Shown piece after piece: positions 35,021 through 37,133 of a DNA stretch of 37,133 nt (its first letter is position 1; every line of letters starts with the position of its first letter). The DNA lies in assembly GCA_030536685.1 (NCBI GenBank), contig JAUNPP010000013.1, positions 1 to 37,133 on the forward strand, read 5' to 3'. The notes under the pieces were generated by a model that was not told where the DNA came from, made no database searches, and was given only the letters and a program-made list of their open reading frames with translations. This stretch comes from Lachnospiraceae bacterium. Lineage in GTDB: Bacteria > Bacillota > Clostridia > Lachnospirales > Lachnospiraceae. Made by a program: the position numbers and the translations under genes.

Positions 35021-35827
35021 ATGATCATCATTGGTGAAAAGATTAATGGTTCTATCCCTTCCATGGGTAAGGCAATTGCAGAAAGAAACGAAGATTATAT
35101 TCGCGAGATCGCAAAAAAACAGGATGAAGCTGGTGCTACATATATTGACGTTTGTGCTTCCGTAGCAGAAGACGTTGAAGTTGAAACTATGAAATGGCTG
35201 ATCGATCTGGTACAGAGTGTCAGCGATCTTCCCATCGCAGTAGACAGCCCCAGTGCAGAAGTAATCGCAAAAGCTTACAAATTCTGTAACAAACCCGGTA
35301 TCCTGAACTCCGTATCAGGCGAAGGCAACAAGATGGATATCCTGTTCCCTATCATGAAAGAAAACCCTGAATGGGAATGCGTTGCATTATTAAGTGATGA
35401 CACAGGTATTCCTCAGTCAGCTGAAGATCGTTTAAAAGTATTTAACAATATCATGGCTAAAGCGAAAGAATACGATATCGCTCCCAGCCGTCTGCACATC
35501 GATCCCCTGATCGAAATGCTGTGTACTTCCGAAGATGGTATTTCCATGGTTGTCGAAGTAATTACAACAATTAAAGAACAGTATCCTGACATTCATATTA
35601 CAGGCGCTGTATCCAATATCTCTTTCAATCTGCCCGTTCGTAAGATCCTGAACCAGGCATTTACCGTACTGGCTATGAACGCAGGTCTTGACTGCGCGAT
35701 CTTCGATCCGCTGAACAGAGATCTGATGGGTATGATCTATGCAACAGAAGCTATGCTCGGTCTCGATGACTACTGCATGGAATACATCGGTGCATACAGA
35801 GAAGGTCTGATCGGACCCGTTAAATAA
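35021..35827 (+). CDS. MtrH-like methyl-corrinoid:tetrahydrofolate methyltransferase
   Basis: This 268-residue TIM-barrel protein belongs to the pterin-binding methyltransferase family (MtrH/MetH-pterin/AcsE; MtqA-like). Typical segments are IIIGEKINGSIPSMG, ATYIDVCAS, IAVDSPS and SGEGNK. It would move the methyl group between its partner corrinoid protein and tetrahydrofolate, feeding the Wood-Ljungdahl or C1 pool. AAAGGAGG lies upstream of the ATG. Codons are biased towards those of highly expressed genes. It is followed by the corrinoid protein gene after a structured 206-base intergenic region. Substrate chemistry is firm at family level; the partner substrate methyltransferase is inferred. 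Confidence 0.9.
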   Translation: MIIIGEKINGSIPSMGKAIAERNEDYIREIAKKQDEAGATYIDVCASVAEDVEVETMKWLIDLVQSVSDLPIAVDSPSAEVIAKAYKFCNKPGILNSVSGEGNKMDILFPIMKENPEWECVALLSDDTGIPQSAEDRLKVFNNIMAKAKEYDIAPSRLHIDPLIEMLCTSEDGISMVVEVITTIKEQYPDIHITGAVSNISFNLPVRKILNQAFTVLAMNAGLDCAIFDPLNRDLMGMIYATEAMLGLDDYCMEYIGAYREGLIGPVK

Positions 35828-35856
35828 TCATTTAACGTTTTTATCTTGATTCTTTC

Positions 35857-36003
35857 CCGAAACTGCTGATCTGCAAAAAAGCAGTTTCGGCGAGATATAT
35901 AAGTATCGGCAGTGAGGAGCCGGTACCTTGCCATTACAGGTTTTCGGAAGTGAGGAGCCGTAACCTGAAACCATTTAGAGCATTTCACCAGAGAGTGATT
36001 TGC
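35857..36003 (+). ncRNA. Structured intergenic RNA with repeated-loop hairpins
   Basis: Four hairpins can be drawn in series. First, CCGAAACTGCT (35857-35867) pairs with AGCAGTTTCGG (35880-35890). Second, AAGTATCGG (35901-35909) pairs with CCGGTACCTT (35920-35929). Third, CAGGTT..CGG (35937-35947) pairs with CCG.AACCTG (35958-35967). Fourth, GCATTTCAC (35980-35988) pairs with GTGATTTGC (35995-36003) with a TT/TT internal loop. Hairpins two and three carry nearly the same ten-base loop, (C/A)AGTGAGGAG, while their outer stems differ in sequence but keep pairing. This is not a class I recognise. Confidence 0.55.
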
Positions 36004-36033
36004 CGGAATTCTTATTTCTAGGAGGATATTATT

Positions 36034-36666
36034 ATGTCAAAAATTGATGAATTAGTAACAGCTGTCACAAAAGGTAAAGCAAAACTCGTTCCCAACCTGG
36101 TTAAAGATTGTTTAGCAGAAGGCATGGATCCCATCGAAATCCTGAACAAAGGTCTGATCGATGCTATGGGCGTTGTTGGTGAAAAATTCAAAAACAACGA
36201 AATCTTCGTTCCCGAAATGTTAGTAGCTGCACGTGCTATGAAGAAAGGTGTTGAAACACTGAAACCTTCTATGGCTGGTGATTCCAGTGCTACAATCGGT
36301 AAGTACGTTATCGGTACCGTAGCTGGTGACCTTCATGATATCGGTAAAAACCTTGTTGCTATGATGATCGAATCTGCTGGTTTCGAAGTTATCGACCTCG
36401 GCGTTGACGTTCCCAAGGAAAAATTCGTAGAAGCAGTTAAGAATGACCCCGAAGTTAAAATTGTTGGTCTTTCCGCTCTGTTAACAACTACTATGCCCGC
36501 TATGAAAGATACCGTTGAAGCTCTGACCGAAGCTGGATGCAAGAGCCAGATTAAGATCATGGTTGGTGGAGCTCCTATTACTCAGGAATTCGCTGATGAA
36601 ATCGGTGCTGACTGCTACACACCCGATGCAGCTTCTGCAGCTCAGGCAGCTAAAACTTTAGCATAA
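36034..36666 (+). CDS. Corrinoid (B12-binding) protein of a methyltransferase system
   Basis: This 210-residue protein has an N-terminal helical cap domain (about 1-85) and a Rossmann-like B12-binding domain with the cobalamin lower-ligand motif DLHDIGKNL (about residues 99-107), plus GLSALLTTTM and VGGAPIT. The length and layout match MtqC/MttC/MtgC-type corrinoid proteins. It is the methyl carrier between a substrate methyltransferase and the MtrH-like enzyme encoded just upstream, and a client of the RACE-type activator. Codon use (GGT, GTT, GCT, GAA) suggests high expression. TAGGAGGA precedes the ATG. The only MttB-family enzyme in the window is about 34 kb away. Confidence 0.95.
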   Translation: MSKIDELVTAVTKGKAKLVPNLVKDCLAEGMDPIEILNKGLIDAMGVVGEKFKNNEIFVPEMLVAARAMKKGVETLKPSMAGDSSATIGKYVIGTVAGDLHDIGKNLVAMMIESAGFEVIDLGVDVPKEKFVEAVKNDPEVKIVGLSALLTTTMPAMKDTVEALTEAGCKSQIKIMVGGAPITQEFADEIGADCYTPDAASAAQAAKTLA

Positions 36667-36825
36667 TCTGACAATCTGATTCATAATCAATAAATTAATG
36701 TTTTGAATTTCAGGCAGATAGTGACACAGACAGCATAATACTTAATCTTGAAAGCTTCTGCTTTCAGCCTGAACATTTTAATTATTATATGCCTGTAACT
36801 TCAAGCCTTATTAAAGACCATTATT

Positions 36826-36860
36826 AAGCCCTGTGGAAATTGCTTCCACAGGGCTTTTTT
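36826..36860. terminator. Intrinsic terminator after the corrinoid protein gene
   Basis: AAGCCCTGTGGAA (36826-36838) pairs with TTCCACAGGGCTT (36844-36856), followed by T residues. It can serve the corrinoid transcript and the convergent partial gene. A weaker hairpin TGAAAGC-TTCT-GCTTTCA (36749-36766) precedes it. Nothing else is evident in 36667-36896. Confidence 0.9.
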
Positions 36861-36896
36861 CAGCTCTTCTTACACGAAACTTCCGTCAATACCTGT

Positions 36897-37133
36897 TCAT
36901 CCGGGAATCAGATTCCCATTCTCTGTTCCATTACCAATTCCATTTCTGTCGTCATTTCTGTCGTCATCTCTGTCATTGTTTCTATTATCATTTCTGTCAC
37001 TATTTCGGTCATCACTTCGATTTTTATCACTGCCGCCATTACTTCCGCTATCGGCGCCGTTCATCCCATTTCCATTATTTGTTCCATTTTTGTCTGCATC
37101 TGATCTTTTTTTATCTGCATCTGACCCATTTTC
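36897..37133 (-). CDS. Partial CDS: C-terminal end of an Asn/Asp/Arg/Gly-rich protein
   Basis: The minus strand is open for 78 codons from the window edge to a TGA at 36897-36899. The translation is low-complexity: DADKKRSDADKNG, then repeated RN, DDR, SDRND and NDRDD units, ending NGNLIPG. The start is outside the window. The bias for Asn/Asp/Arg is consistent with a disordered or surface-exposed tail. It is a real frame in that no stop occurs across a highly repetitive stretch, but a non-coding repeat cannot be excluded without the upstream sequence. Confidence 0.55.
   Translation of the reverse strand, partial: ENGSDADKKRSDADKNGTNNGNGMNGADSGSNGGSDKNRSDDRNSDRNDNRNNDRDDDRNDDRNGIGNGTENGNLIPG

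Noticed and set aside
35901..35967. CsrA/RsmE-type binding hairpins
   Set aside because: The loops contain AGGA but not the A-N-GGA core in the right register, and no csrA gene is visible, so I left the class unassigned.

Overview
The window looks like chromosomal DNA of an anaerobic, probably spore-forming Gram-positive bacterium of the Clostridia, most likely Lachnospiraceae or a close relative. Supporting signs are moderate G+C content, strong AGGAGG-type ribosome binding sites, a SpmB-type spore maturation protein, a TPP-riboswitch thiW-thiC unit, an LrgAB pair, a CmpB-type membrane protein, and a corrinoid/tetrahydrofolate methyl-transfer system typical of acetogens and gut anaerobes. 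No tRNA, rRNA, transposase, CRISPR array or phage gene was seen. Assignments rest on reading the translations and recalling families; no database search was run.

Layout. (1) 61-2413: an XRE-cupin regulator divergent from a pyrrolysine-free MttB-superfamily methyltransferase, with clear promoters for both. (2) 2680-15452, minus strand: eight tightly packed genes, several overlapping by 1-4 bases. Transcription runs from a secreted/membrane glutamine-amidotransferase-fold protein through an ABC-2 ATPase and permease, a membrane coiled-coil protein, a MoxR AAA+ ATPase, a DUF58 protein and a BatA-type vWA protein to a large double-vWA membrane protein. It looks like one envelope-associated machine of unknown function. 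(3) 15798-19639, plus strand: two consecutive small-large pairs of isopropylmalate-isomerase/homoaconitase-type hydro-lyases, separated by a 38-bp tandem repeat array. No synthase or dehydrogenase is nearby, and the first pair has altered active-site motifs. (4) 19828-21949: TPP riboswitch, thiW, thiC. (5) 22079-27570, minus strand: AEC carrier, ABC exporter, lrgB, lrgA and a duplicated-domain CmpB protein. (6) 27810-29982, plus strand: a large lipoprotein and a GNAT acetyltransferase, convergent with a solitary spmB. (7) 30648-36666: a corrinoid methyl-transfer locus. pucR-type regulator, RamA/RACE-type corrinoid activator and a DUF2284 metal protein lie on the minus strand, divergent from an MtrH-like methyl-THF methyltransferase and its corrinoid protein. 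(8) The right edge cuts a minus-strand gene with an Asn/Asp/Arg/Gly-rich tail.

How the parts may work together. The MttB-family protein at the left end would demethylate a quaternary or tertiary amine onto a corrinoid protein. The corrinoid protein and MtrH-like protein at the right end would pass the methyl group to tetrahydrofolate, and the RACE protein would reactivate oxidised corrinoid. Whether these distant halves are partners is inference. The two most original non-coding signals are the hairpin series between the MtrH-like and corrinoid genes, where two hairpins share a loop sequence while their stems differ, and the ordered repeats in the divergent pucR/mtrH-like control region.
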